A DNA stretch of 64,000 nt, taken from the NCBI GenBank assembly GCA_049115695.1, contig JAGDZR010000011.1, forward strand, positions 434,001-498,000, written 5' to 3'. Position numbers and translations under genes: made by a program. This document shows positions 54,586 to 63,190 of this stretch, piece after piece. Every line of letters begins with the position of its first letter. Within the stretch, counting starts at the first letter, position 1. Source of the DNA: JAGDZR01 sp049115695 (lineage in GTDB: Bacteria > Bacteroidota > Bacteroidia > Cytophagales > Cyclobacteriaceae). A model generated the notes under the pieces. It saw nothing but the letters and a program-made list of their open reading frames with translations. It had not been told where the DNA came from and did not search any database.

Positions 54586-55157
54586 CTATTAACTAATTCG
54601 CGGTATTTCCAGCAGTCAGTAGTGTGATCGTTCACTAATCCCACGGCTTGCATGTGTGCATAGATGATGGTACTTCCAACGAATTTGAAGCCGCGTTTTT
54701 TCAGATCTTTAGAAAGAGCATCTGAAACAGGAGTGGTGGCTGGTACGTCACTCATTTTTTGCCAATGACCATGGACGGTTTTATGATCCACAAAGCTCCA
54801 TATATAGTTATCAAATGACCCAAATTCTTTTTGTACATCGAGAAAGCACTGGGCATTGGTGATTGCCGCCTTAATTTTTAATCTGTTGCGAATAATTTGG
54901 GGGTTGCTGACGAGCTCTTCAATTTTCTTTTCATCAAAAAGAGCGACTTCATTGACATCAAATTCCGCGAATGCATTTCGATATCCTTCTCTTTTTTTCA
55001 GCACAGTACTCCAACTCAAACCTGCCTGAGCACTTTCTAAAATTAAAAATTCGAAATGCACTTTGTCGTCATGAGTAGGAACACCCCATTCCTCATCATG
55101 GTATTTGACATACTCGTCAAACATGTCTTCAGCCCATGCGCATATTTTTTTCTTCAT
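54582..55157 (-). CDS. tag: DNA-3-methyladenine glycosylase I
   Basis: 191 residues, typical Tag length. Conserved features: CAWAEDMFDEYVKYHDEEWG at the N-terminus, FEFLILESAQAGLSWSTVLK, the NRLKIKAAITNAQCF helix, the GSTIIYAHMQAVGLVNDH segment and a zinc site formed by Cys and His residues (C6, H20 and C-terminal H and C). It removes 3-methyladenine from alkylated DNA. It overlaps the Tll0287-like gene by 4 bp at their 3' ends. Confidence 0.95.
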   Translation of the reverse strand: MKKKICAWAEDMFDEYVKYHDEEWGVPTHDDKVHFEFLILESAQAGLSWSTVLKKREGYRNAFAEFDVNEVALFDEKKIEELVSNPQIIRNRLKIKAAITNAQCFLDVQKEFGSFDNYIWSFVDHKTVHGHWQKMSDVPATTPVSDALSKDLKKRGFKFVGSTIIYAHMQAVGLVNDHTTDCWKYRELVNS

Positions 55158-55225
55158 AGTCTATACTACAGTTTTTTTATTGAGGTTTTGAATAATAAGA
55201 AAATTTAGACGAAATCGCACTCACT

Positions 55226-56284
55226 ATGGTTCGAACATTCTCTTCGATGTTATTGCTATTAATCATGATCAATCCGGGAATCGCTCAGCGCATTGTTGAA
55301 ATCGATTGGTTAAGGTATGAAGAAAGTTTTCCGTCAGGCATATTATCTGATCGATCAATAGTTGTGATCAACGATCGGGTAAATCATCAAGATCAAGTTG
55401 ACGCATCTCATCGCATGCTAACACAAATGGGAGTGGATCCTGTTATGTATTTAAAATATGAGGACCTAAAGGCCAACCATAGTGTGTTGCTCAAGTACCT
55501 AACAATTTTCAATGCCCGTGAAATAGAACACGTGATATTGATCGATGAAAATAAAGGGAAAATAACTTTCGTCATTGCCAAGCCCAGTAGGGATTTATTA
55601 GTTGATGTTACAAAACCTGGCTGGAAGGCGGAAGGCTTTAGCTTACAGGAAGCACTTTATCTATTGGCTCTGCAGATTAAAAGAAGTCAGGTGGAAAGGA
55701 CAAACTATTTGGTATCAGAAATACCAGAACAAGGAACGAACATCACTTTGTTTAAAGGAAGGAACTACAAAACTTACCCAAGTCAACTTAAGCGATTTCC
55801 ATTGGCAATCGAGCGATTTCAAAGAATAGTGATTGATGATTCGTCAAAAGTAGATGAGCGCATTTGGAAGAAAATAAGCGCATACAATCAACAGGTAGAT
55901 AAACAAAATGAAAGGTTGGTTCAGATATTTTCACAATATCCATACAAATACAAATTTGTTGACCATGGAGCCGAAGCAGACCTCTATCGTTTGGGTTATC
56001 AATATGTGTTGCGATCTATGCATGCTTCGGGGAGATCAATTAAGGACATGTTAAAGTATGATGACGATCAATCCGAGACCTGGTTTGTGACCAATATTCC
56101 AATGCCGGATGGAAAACGAACCTTTAGATCCATCCATTCAGATGAAATGGTTTATAAGTTTTATTTGCAGCAAACAGTAGTTTTTGATGCCAATGTAGGA
56201 CGATATTGGGATGCCGAGCGAGATTGGGAAACGGCATTAAAAAACTTCATCGGTCACATGATCCAACAGTTTACCAAACAGTAA
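55226..56284 (+). CDS. Secreted protein of unknown function
   Basis: 352 residues. Signal peptide of about 20 residues (MVRTFSSMLLLLIMINPGIAQ). The rest is mixed alpha/beta: an early ILSDRSIVVINDRV strand-turn, a middle with NLV-type helices, and a C-terminal WFVTNIPMPDGKRTFRSI followed by a Trp-rich end (RYWDAERDWETALKNFI). No motif was recognised. It lies 3 bp upstream of the N-acetyltransferase homologue and is likely cotranscribed with it. Confidence 0.7.
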   Translation: MVRTFSSMLLLLIMINPGIAQRIVEIDWLRYEESFPSGILSDRSIVVINDRVNHQDQVDASHRMLTQMGVDPVMYLKYEDLKANHSVLLKYLTIFNAREIEHVILIDENKGKITFVIAKPSRDLLVDVTKPGWKAEGFSLQEALYLLALQIKRSQVERTNYLVSEIPEQGTNITLFKGRNYKTYPSQLKRFPLAIERFQRIVIDDSSKVDERIWKKISAYNQQVDKQNERLVQIFSQYPYKYKFVDHGAEADLYRLGYQYVLRSMHASGRSIKDMLKYDDDQSETWFVTNIPMPDGKRTFRSIHSDEMVYKFYLQQTVVFDANVGRYWDAERDWETALKNFIGHMIQQFTKQ

Positions 56285-56287
56285 GAA

Positions 56288-57067
56288 ATGGATGTTGAAG
56301 AATATCTGCGAAAACTCAAACTCACAAATGCTTCACTGAGCGCTGAATTCTTGCGAAATATTCATAGGCAACACAAGTATCAAATACCTTTCGAAAACCT
56401 TGACATGCATTATCACAACCCGATAGTGCTTGACCATAATTTAATTTTTCAAAAAATCATTACAAAAAACAGAGGAGGTTACGGAATCGAACTCAATGCC
56501 ATATTTTATCAATTCCTAAAGGAACTCGGGTTTGATGCGCGATTGGTGGCGTGTTACAATTATGAGAAAGGAGGAGAATTTGGCCACTCACCCGAACACA
56601 TTGCGGTTTTGGTTGAATTAGAAAACCAATTCTATTTGGCGGATGTCGGCTTGGAAAATGGGTTCATTGATCCCAAACCTTTGAGTGAGCATTTGACTTT
56701 GCTTGATTACAACAAGTACTTTCGGTTTAGCATGCAGGATGAATTTTGGGTTTTGGAGACATCTTCTGACGCATCTCACTTTCGCCCAATCTATCAATTT
56801 ATGCAACTGGAAGTTCCGCTTGTCAGTTTTATTGATCTAAATGACAAAATACAGCAAAACCCGCATGAGCATGGTCAGGGGGTTAAACGCATCATTAAAA
56901 TGGGATTGTATTCAAGAATTGAATTGACTGATCAGTTCCTCAAGACACTTGCTAAAGGAGAAGAAAGTGATATTCAAATATCTAATGAGGATATGTTTCT
57001 TTCAAAACTGGAGCAACATTTCGGTATTAGTTATTGGGACCTTACTGGATTAACGCCGCAGACATAG
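56288..57067 (+). CDS. Arylamine N-acetyltransferase homologue lacking the catalytic Cys
   Basis: 259 residues, full-length NAT fold. The family motif RGGxCxExN reads RGGYGIELN (residues 62-70), so the catalytic cysteine is replaced by Gly66. The His and Asp of the triad are present (His104 in SPEHIAVLV, Asp119 in YLADVGLENG). The IPFENLDMHY start is typical. Without the Cys the normal acetyl-transfer mechanism should fail. It may be a non-catalytic or repurposed homologue. It converges with the next gene, overlapping by 26 bp. Confidence 0.85.
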   Translation: MDVEEYLRKLKLTNASLSAEFLRNIHRQHKYQIPFENLDMHYHNPIVLDHNLIFQKIITKNRGGYGIELNAIFYQFLKELGFDARLVACYNYEKGGEFGHSPEHIAVLVELENQFYLADVGLENGFIDPKPLSEHLTLLDYNKYFRFSMQDEFWVLETSSDASHFRPIYQFMQLEVPLVSFIDLNDKIQQNPHEHGQGVKRIIKMGLYSRIELTDQFLKTLAKGEESDIQISNEDMFLSKLEQHFGISYWDLTGLTPQT

Positions 57068-57896
57068 CATTTATTGATCCTTGAAAGTAAGACATTAGAT
57101 AGCTCTTTTGATTGGTCTCTTGCCATAATGTGGAAAGAGGCAGGACTGTACCGGTCCAGTCATCGCTTACCCATTTTGTTCCCGCAACTATTTTTTGTTT
57201 GGGTTCGGATTGTATGTGAGGCCAACTTGCCACATAAAAATAGGGTTCGACATTGTGTTCATCTCCCGGAAACATTCCCAGAGTTAGCGTAGTATTTGTA
57301 GCTTCTTCTCCTGTCTCTTTCAGTGTAATGGTCATGGCAATGTCAAAGTGATGAGGCCAGATCCGAATGTCAGAGCTGGATTCATACTTGTTCTTTAATT
57401 CAGAAAAGATAATCCAGGGGCTGTGATATAAACCTCCAAAATCATGGCTTAGCTGAAGGTCGAATTTGTCAAATTTTTCTCCTTTTTGGAAAACTTCATC
57501 AGAGAGTTCATAAGGTAGGTTCATGGATAGTTCTGAATGGGTGAGTAGCAATGTGCCTATTTGCTCTTCCAGCCAGATCATCACCTGAGTGTAGGTTTGA
57601 CCAGCTAGATCAAAACTTCCGATGGTGTTTACCTTTTCGTCAACCAGGTACACTTTACAATCATCAAGACTAAAGGACGAACGAAAAGTTTTATTGGCCT
57701 TGACCCATTTGCCTGCCATACGCCATAGACCAGGCACCCACGAAAGCACTGCGTTTTGATCATCTTCAGATTTTGCAAGAAAGGTTCGACCTACAGCAGC
57801 CACATTTTGTATGGCCTGATGGTATTGGACTCTCAGAGACGATAACTCGTCAAAGTCCATTTCTGAAAAATGGAACCATTCGTAGCGTTGACTCAT
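57042..57896 (-). CDS. DUF5996-like protein
   Basis: 284 residues, soluble. The string RIWPHHFDIAMTI near residue 180 and the LGMFPGDEHNVEPYFYVASWP segment near 207-227 match what I recall of DUF5996 proteins. No function known. A bidirectional hairpin separates it from the TerB-like gene upstream. Its 3' end overlaps the NAT homologue by 26 bp. Confidence 0.65.
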   Translation of the reverse strand: MSQRYEWFHFSEMDFDELSSLRVQYHQAIQNVAAVGRTFLAKSEDDQNAVLSWVPGLWRMAGKWVKANKTFRSSFSLDDCKVYLVDEKVNTIGSFDLAGQTYTQVMIWLEEQIGTLLLTHSELSMNLPYELSDEVFQKGEKFDKFDLQLSHDFGGLYHSPWIIFSELKNKYESSSDIRIWPHHFDIAMTITLKETGEEATNTTLTLGMFPGDEHNVEPYFYVASWPHIQSEPKQKIVAGTKWVSDDWTGTVLPLSTLWQETNQKSYLMSYFQGSINAMSAALIQ

Positions 57897-57901
57897 ATAA
57901 A

Positions 57902-57925
57902 AAAAGGCCTCAGCAGAGGCCTTTT
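57902..57925. terminator. Bidirectional terminator between the TerB-like and DUF5996-like genes
   Basis: Perfect 10-bp stem AAAAGGCCTC (57902-57911) / GAGGCCTTTT (57916-57925) with an AGCA loop, directly after the stop of the minus-strand TerB-like gene. A-rich on one side and T-rich on the other, so it can act on both strands. Confidence 0.85.
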
Positions 57926-57926
57926 G

Positions 57927-58322
57927 TTAGGTATGATATTTTTTAACCGCTTTTTTCAGCGATTGGACATCTGCGGTTATACTGGGGTCAGAATATATTC
58001 GAGAAGATAGTGCTGAAACTACTTTCTTTTTGAAGCCAAGCTTTTCCGCAATGTCTTCACAATATTTTATTTCACTTAAGTACACCTGACTGTCAATTTT
58101 CATCAGCTGAATGATGTTGTACAGATAATCAAATTTTTCATCATCTGACAGTGTGTTCAAATCAGGGATAGGAACTGGGTTTTCAACTATCTCTTTGATT
58201 TCTGCTTCACTCATGCCATTGGCTCTTCCGACCATTAGGATATGAAGCTTTTCTTTTCCGTCAAAGTCACCATCAATTTTGGCGAGTTCGATAAGTGTAC
58301 TTAGTTGAGATTTTATGCTCAT
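57927..58322 (-). CDS. TerB-like domain protein
   Basis: 131 residues, all helical. TerB-type acidic turns are visible in LIELAKIDGDFDGKEKLHIL (about 11-30) and IIQLMKIDSQVYLSEIKYC. No tellurite-resistance genes (terCDE) are near, so a general stress or signalling role is only inference. It is followed by a strong hairpin. It is the second TerB-like protein in the window, with little sequence similarity to the one at 26583. Confidence 0.75.
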   Translation of the reverse strand: MSIKSQLSTLIELAKIDGDFDGKEKLHILMVGRANGMSEAEIKEIVENPVPIPDLNTLSDDEKFDYLYNIIQLMKIDSQVYLSEIKYCEDIAEKLGFKKKVVSALSSRIYSDPSITADVQSLKKAVKKYHT

Positions 58323-58499
58323 GTTTCGTTATTCTGAAGTCTGCATCTAATATAACCATTAAGGGTCAATTTTTACAGTTCAGAATAAAAATCCTGAATA
58401 ATTTATTGACCTATTACATAGTTAGCCTACTTTGTGACCAGGAGTAAACGTCACTACATGAATAGGAATTATTTGCATTGAAGAGGGAAGAATCGCGAG

Positions 58500-59261
58500 T
58501 CAATGCATATAGCTTCCTGCGTTGACATCAAATGTTGAGCCTGTAGCATGATCTGCCATTCCTGATGCAATGAAAGTAATGAGAGGAGCAATATCTTTAG
58601 GTTCAGTTAATCGTTCAAGCGAAAGATCTCCTTTCGCGTGTTCTTCACCATATTGTGCAATAAACTCCTGCGCCATATCGGTACGGACAAATCCGGGAGC
58701 AATATTAAACGCCTTAATTCCTTGTTTGCCAAATGAACGGGCAATTGAGCGGGTCAGCGAAACCATTCCCGCTTTGGCTGAAGCATAGGCCATGTATTCT
58801 GCGGTTTCGCCTCGATAAGCAGCGCGAGAGGTAATGTTGATAATTCGACCAGCGGCTTTTCGCTGAATAAAGTGTTCAATGGCCTTCTTACATAGAATGG
58901 CTGAGCTGGTTAGGTTTACCATAATGGTTTTGTTCCAGTCATCGATCCACTGATCTTCAGACGCTTTCATGGGAGAATTAATAGCGATTCCTGCATTATT
59001 AATTAATATTTCAACACTACCCATTTCTAACGAAACTCGTTCAAACAACTTTGCCGCTTCTCCCTCTACTGATAAATCTGCCTGAAATGCCTTTGATTCA
59101 TTGCCTAGAATGTGAGCCAGGTTTTCAGCTTCATTCACATTTTTATTGTAATGGGCAGCTATTGTAGCACCTGCTTCAGCCAGTTTAGTCGCGATTGCCT
59201 TACCAATTCCTCGACTTGCCCCTGTGACTAAAATGTTTAATCCTGAGAGATTAATGTACAT
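58500..59261 (-). CDS. Short-chain dehydrogenase/reductase, FabG-like
   Basis: 253 residues. Rossmann motif TGASRGIG (13-20), NNAG (88-91), catalytic Ser145, Tyr159 and Lys163 (YASAK). C-terminal FDVNAGSYMH follows the usual GSTFDVNAG. It is an NAD(P)H-dependent oxidoreductase. FabG-like 3-oxoacyl reductase activity is possible, but no fatty-acid synthesis genes are near, so the substrate is open. It diverges from the collagen-like gene. Confidence 0.9.
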   Translation of the reverse strand: MYINLSGLNILVTGASRGIGKAIATKLAEAGATIAAHYNKNVNEAENLAHILGNESKAFQADLSVEGEAAKLFERVSLEMGSVEILINNAGIAINSPMKASEDQWIDDWNKTIMVNLTSSAILCKKAIEHFIQRKAAGRIINITSRAAYRGETAEYMAYASAKAGMVSLTRSIARSFGKQGIKAFNIAPGFVRTDMAQEFIAQYGEEHAKGDLSLERLTEPKDIAPLITFIASGMADHATGSTFDVNAGSYMH

Positions 59262-59399
59262 AGCTTACGTCTATTTGAATGTTACCAGAAAATTAGCGGA
59301 ATATGGGCGTTAAAGCATGACTTTCAAGCATAAAAACGAATGGAATAAATTTTGGCCCGGTGTTTGGACTATGGCAAAGAGGTTCAAACTTGAAGGATT

Positions 59400-59972
59400 A
59401 TGAAAACACACTTACTTTTTTTCACAGCAATATTATCAGTATCCGCTTTAACATCATGCGTTGATTACGTTGAAGGGCCAGCAGGCCCCCAAGGTCCTAT
59501 GGGAGCGCAAGGACCAGAAGGAGCTCCAGGAGAAAGCGGATATGTTTTCGAATATGAGAATATCACCTTCACCTCACCAAGCTATGACGTTGTACTTGAC
59601 TTTCCGTCACATTTTGAAGGGTTAGATTCTGATGTCGCTTTGGTGTACTTTTTATGGGAAGTACAGTCAATTGAAGGGCAGAACATAGAAGTATGGAGGC
59701 AACTACCCCAAACCGTGTTTACCGATGATGGGATACTTACTTACAACTTTGATCATACAAAATATGATGCCCGAGTTTTCATGGATGCAAATTACCCTCT
59801 TAGTTGGTTGACTGCATTTGATACTGATGAATGGATTGCCAGAGTAGTCGTGGTTCCCGGAAGTTTCTTTTCGTCCGGGAGAGTAGATGTTTCGGACTAC
59901 TCTGCTGTAAAGGAAGCGTTGGGTCTTCCTGATTTTGACAAAGAAAGAACACCTTTTAGTAGATCACGTTAA
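59400..59972 (+). CDS. Lipoprotein with a collagen-like segment
   Basis: 190 residues. Lipobox LTSCVDY. Immediately after, residues 26-46 form seven Gly-X-Y triplets (GPA-GPQ-GPM-GAQ-GPE-GAP-GES), a collagen-like triple-helix seed. A globular C-terminal domain follows (about 50-175), with several Trp residues and acidic patches. Such short collagen-like linkers are common in Bacteroidota surface lipoproteins and may trimerise the protein. Function of the head domain unknown. Followed by a strong terminator. Confidence 0.8.
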   Translation: MKTHLLFFTAILSVSALTSCVDYVEGPAGPQGPMGAQGPEGAPGESGYVFEYENITFTSPSYDVVLDFPSHFEGLDSDVALVYFLWEVQSIEGQNIEVWRQLPQTVFTDDGILTYNFDHTKYDARVFMDANYPLSWLTAFDTDEWIARVVVVPGSFFSSGRVDVSDYSAVKEALGLPDFDKERTPFSRSR

Positions 59973-60010
59973 GCAAACTGATGCTAACAGGTATCTAAGT
60001 AAATACGACC

Positions 60011-60042
60011 AAAGCCCTTGCATTATTTGTGAGGGCTTTTTT
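60011..60042 (+). terminator. Terminator after the collagen-like gene
   Basis: 12-bp stem with two G-T pairs (60011-60022 with 60028-60039), a TTATT loop and a T-tract to 60042. Intrinsic terminator on the plus strand. Confidence 0.85.
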
Positions 60043-60171
60043 GTTACTTGATCTCTGGCGCAAAGTATATTAGGCTTACATTCAGAAAATTATTATTTTC
60101 GTCCCACAATCCAGCTTTTTAAATTAAGAATACCAACCCTTAACTAAAAAAGAACGCTTTAACTTATTCGC

Positions 60172-61377
60172 ATGGGCATTATTATTCCTTTATTATTAAT
60201 TTCCGTTTGCTGTGTCGTCATTTGGAGGGCAGGAGATGGTTTCATGACTGCTTCCGAATATGTTGGACGCAATCTATCTGAAGGAGTGAGGGGGGCTACT
60301 ATCAATGCAATTGCCAGTTCAATGCCCGAAGTTTTCACATCACTGTTTTTCCTTTTTGTGCTAATGGATGCCAGTGGTTTTTCTGGAGGTATTGGAACAA
60401 CGGCAGGAAGTGCAATTTTTAATGGCATGGTAATTCCAGCAGTTTCGGTAATAGCAGTAACTGCGATGGGGTTAGTCAAGAAAATTCAAGTTTCTAGAAA
60501 AGTCTTGTTGAGAGATGGAATTTCTCTGATTATTGCTGAGTTTATTTTCCTTATACTGATTAGTGGTTCAACACTCTACTGGTACCATGGATTGATTCTA
60601 ATGCTTGTTTACGTCGTTTACATTGTATTCATGTTTACAACGATGAGCAAAAAGGAAAAAGAAGAGTTTATGGAAGAAAGTCATGTTACGGAAGAGGACT
60701 TTGACGATGATGAGCGCATTCATAAACCTTTTCTTCAAGGTTTGCTCACATTGGATTTAGAAAGAGTTTTCATTGGTAAAACACAAATCAACAATGTCAA
60801 AGCATGGTTGCTTTTAGTTTTCTCTACTTTAGCAATTGCAGGAGTTTGTTATTGGCTTGTGTTGGCATGTGAATGGTTGGGCCAGGAAACTTATACCATT
60901 TCAGCATTCGGTAGTTCATGGTCATTTGATGGATTGGGTATTCCAATTATGTTTGTTGCACTTATTCTTGCCTCTGCTGCATCAAGTTTTCCAGATACGA
61001 TTATTTCGATTAAAGATGCGCAAAAGGGAAATTATGATGATGCTGTAGCCAATGCCCTGGGAAGCAATATATTCGATGTGTGTTTTGCTTTAGGTCTTCC
61101 GCTTTTCATTTTCACGTTGATGAAGGGGCCAATCCAGATGCCTCCGGATATTATTGAATTGAGTAGTGAGCTGCGTTTTCTACTTTGGTTGTTGACAATT
61201 TTGGCTGTGGTGATCTATACTACTGGAAAATACTTCACACGATCTAAGGCGTTTATTTTGCTCAGCATTTACTTCTTATTCGTCATCTATATCATTGCCA
61301 GGGGTGCGGACAATGCTGTAGCACAGAGTATCGCAGACTGGCTCGTTAGTGTAGTGCGATTTTTCCGAATAGGCTAA
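60172..61377 (+). CDS. Sodium/calcium exchanger-like (CaCA) antiporter
   Basis: 401 residues with ten or so membrane helices in two inverted halves. The alpha-1 repeat is GATINAIASSMPEVFTSLFF with GGIGTTAGSAIFNGMVIPA. The alpha-2 repeat is ASAASSFPDTIISIKDAQKG with ANALGSNIFDVCFALGLP. An acidic cytoplasmic loop (EEFMEESHVTEEDFDDDE) lies between. These motifs define the CaCA superfamily (YrbG-like). The transported ion, Ca2+ or another cation exchanged for Na+ or H+, cannot be set by sequence alone. It overlaps the Rieske gene by 4 bp at the 3' ends. Confidence 0.92.
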   Translation: MGIIIPLLLISVCCVVIWRAGDGFMTASEYVGRNLSEGVRGATINAIASSMPEVFTSLFFLFVLMDASGFSGGIGTTAGSAIFNGMVIPAVSVIAVTAMGLVKKIQVSRKVLLRDGISLIIAEFIFLILISGSTLYWYHGLILMLVYVVYIVFMFTTMSKKEKEEFMEESHVTEEDFDDDERIHKPFLQGLLTLDLERVFIGKTQINNVKAWLLLVFSTLAIAGVCYWLVLACEWLGQETYTISAFGSSWSFDGLGIPIMFVALILASAASSFPDTIISIKDAQKGNYDDAVANALGSNIFDVCFALGLPLFIFTLMKGPIQMPPDIIELSSELRFLLWLLTILAVVIYTTGKYFTRSKAFILLSIYFLFVIYIIARGADNAVAQSIADWLVSVVRFFRIG

Positions 61378-61694
61378 TCAAGCAAATAGACAGATCCGTC
61401 GATAATTGCTGTTTTTAGTGTCTTGAGGGGTTTACATCTCAGGCTACTTTCACCTCCTGTTTTAAGGTTGAAGCGGTATGTATGAAGCGGACAAACAACT
61501 TCTCCGAATGGATTGATATTGCCTTCATGTAATGGGTGACCCAGGTGCGGGCAACTATTTTCAAAGGCAAATAATTCTGTTTTTGAAATTGCAAGACATA
61601 CTTTTCTTGAATCGATTTTAACTAGTTTTATTTGACCTTCGGGGATCAACTCAGCCGCAGCGTCAATTGAATCAAACAGTTTAACCTTTTGCAT
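61374..61694 (-). CDS. Rieske [2Fe-2S] protein
   Basis: 106 residues, a single Rieske domain. The first cluster box is CPH (Cys48, His50, with LGHPL after), and the second is CPLH (Cys68, His71) in EVVCPLHTYRFNL. These coordinate a [2Fe-2S] cluster, as in small ferredoxin subunits of nitrite reductase or dioxygenases. No oxygenase or reductase partner is adjacent. Divergent from the aminotransferase gene with only 2 bp between starts. Confidence 0.92.
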   Translation of the reverse strand: MQKVKLFDSIDAAAELIPEGQIKLVKIDSRKVCLAISKTELFAFENSCPHLGHPLHEGNINPFGEVVCPLHTYRFNLKTGGESSLRCKPLKTLKTAIIDGSVYLLD

Positions 61695-61696
61695 AC

Positions 61697-62824
61697 ATGA
61701 TGAAATGTCAACGTGATAAATTTTATTTACAGCGTAAAATAAGCTACTTAAACTGCGCGTATATGTCCCCTTTGTCCAGAAAAGTTGAAAATGCTGGTAA
61801 AAAAGGGCTTCAAGGCAAAAGGCATCCGTATAGAGTTCAACCAGATGATTTTTTTCGAGATAACGAAACCCTCAGAAGTTTGTTTGCGAAACTAATTGGA
61901 TGTGAAGAACCTGACCGAATAGCAATGATTCCATCTGTTTCATATGCGATGGCGACTATTGCTGGTAACCTTCCGAAAAAGAAGGGCAAGATTGTACTAG
62001 CAGGGGATCAGTTTCCGAGTAATGTTTATCCGTGGAACATGAAGGGCTATGATCTTCATTTTGTAAGTAAACCTGTTGACGGATTATGGACAGAAGCCAT
62101 ACGGGATGCAATAGATGACACAACGTCCTTAGTGACATTGGGAGTCGTGCATTGGACTGATGGTACCAGGTTTGATTTGAAGGCGATAGGTGAGAAAGCC
62201 AAAAGTGTTGACGCAGCATTTGTTTTGGACGGAACTCAAGCAATTGGTGCTTTGCCATTTAATATTGAAAATACAGGTGCAGACGCACTGGTTTGTGCCG
62301 GGTATAAATGGCTGATGGGACCATATGCTTATGGTTTGGCATATTATGGGCCAATTTTTGGCAATGGGCTTCCCATCGAACAAAACTGGATCAACCGCAA
62401 AAACGCTGAGGATTTTGCCGGTTTAGTCAACTATAGAGATGAGTATGAACCAGGCTCACGGCGTTTTGATGTTGGTGAGAGAAGTAACTTTATTGCCGTG
62501 CCGATGATGATCGCAGCTTTGAAGCAAATCCTGAAGTGGAACCCAGAGAGTATATCTGATTACTGTGGGAGTTTGTTTGAGGCGTTTTTACCCCCAATTG
62601 AAGAAATGGGTTTTAAATTGAGCTCACCACCCGTTGAGCGATCAAAACATTTGTTTGGGTTGCAAATTCCTGAGCAAATAGCACTTTCAAAATTGATGCA
62701 GGATTTCAAACAAAGCAAAGTATATGTTTCAGTAAGAGGAAATGTTATTCGGGTGTCTCCTAATGTTTACAATGACAAGAAAGACATTAATCGATTCATT
62801 CGCGTTTTGAGTGATGCGATTTAA
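61697..62824 (+). CDS. Class V aminotransferase-family PLP enzyme
   Basis: 375 residues. PLP-binding features: Asp178 in FVLDGTQAIGALPF, Lys204 in CAGYKWLMGPYAYG (Schiff-base lysine). The N-terminus ISYLNCAYMSPLSRKV is typical of the cysteine-desulfurase-like/isopenicillin-epimerase-like branch. An IscS-type active-site Cys loop was not identified, so a desulfurase role is less likely. Start Met1 or Met2 (61700). It lies next to a Rieske gene, but no pathway is apparent. Confidence 0.88.
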   Translation: MMKCQRDKFYLQRKISYLNCAYMSPLSRKVENAGKKGLQGKRHPYRVQPDDFFRDNETLRSLFAKLIGCEEPDRIAMIPSVSYAMATIAGNLPKKKGKIVLAGDQFPSNVYPWNMKGYDLHFVSKPVDGLWTEAIRDAIDDTTSLVTLGVVHWTDGTRFDLKAIGEKAKSVDAAFVLDGTQAIGALPFNIENTGADALVCAGYKWLMGPYAYGLAYYGPIFGNGLPIEQNWINRKNAEDFAGLVNYRDEYEPGSRRFDVGERSNFIAVPMMIAALKQILKWNPESISDYCGSLFEAFLPPIEEMGFKLSSPPVERSKHLFGLQIPEQIALSKLMQDFKQSKVYVSVRGNVIRVSPNVYNDKKDINRFIRVLSDAI

Positions 62825-62860
62825 TTTTTGCTTTATCTTCGTAACTTAAAATTTATCAAA

Positions 62861-62992
62861 ATGGATATAACTAACCCTGCGATCTTAGAAGGAGCCAATA
62901 TTTTCATCACGATAGTAGTGATTTTGGTAGGATTTGTTACAGCGATTTCTTTGATAGATGCTCGTAAAATTCACGAAAAGAGAGACAAATAG
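62861..62992 (+). CDS. Small single-helix membrane protein (43 residues)
   Basis: ATG at 62861, stop TAG at 62990-62992. One hydrophobic helix (IFITIVVILVGFVTAISLI, about residues 14-32) with a polar acidic start and a basic tail (DARKIHEKRDK). The positive tail suggests a cytoplasmic C-terminus. No family recognised. A hairpin lies just downstream, shared with a second tiny gene in the opposite direction. Confidence 0.6.
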   Translation: MDITNPAILEGANIFITIVVILVGFVTAISLIDARKIHEKRDK

Positions 62993-63007
62993 TCAATAAA
63001 AAGAAAA

Positions 63008-63028
63008 GTCTAAGCAGAATGCCTAGAC
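63008..63028. terminator. Hairpin between two convergent tiny genes
   Basis: 8-bp stem with one mismatch (GTCTAAGC 63008-63015, GCCTAGAC 63021-63028). The minus strand continues TTTTCTTTTTATT, and the plus strand has CTTTTTC a few bases on. The stop of the minus-strand small gene is within the stem. Confidence 0.6.
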
Positions 63029-63127
63029 GTGATCTTTTTCATGTGAGCTTACCTTTTCATTCGGCAAGATAAACGGGCATACAATTGCTAAAACAAACAG
63101 CCCGAGAATAAGTCCTAACATTATCAT
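63023..63127 (-). CDS. Small single-helix membrane protein (34 residues)
   Basis: Minus-strand ATG at 63127 (or 63121), TAG at 63023-63025. It encodes a strongly hydrophobic N-terminal helix (MIMLGLILGLFVLAIVCPFI) followed by a charged tail with three His (NEKVSSHEKDHV). No family recognised. It is convergent with the 43-residue gene, 30 bp apart, sharing the terminator hairpin. Its length makes it uncertain, but the composition is clearly non-random. Confidence 0.5.
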   Translation of the reverse strand: MIMLGLILGLFVLAIVCPFILPNEKVSSHEKDHV

Positions 63128-63190
63128 AGTCGTAAATTTTGTTCAAAGATATACTGGTTCGGGCACTTTTGTTGGAATAGGTATTTAAAA

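Noticed and set aside
61697..62824. Cysteine desulfurase assignment for the class V aminotransferase
   Set aside because: No IscS/SufS-type active-site Cys loop was identified and no iron-sulfur assembly genes are adjacent. The neighbouring Rieske gene alone is not enough.
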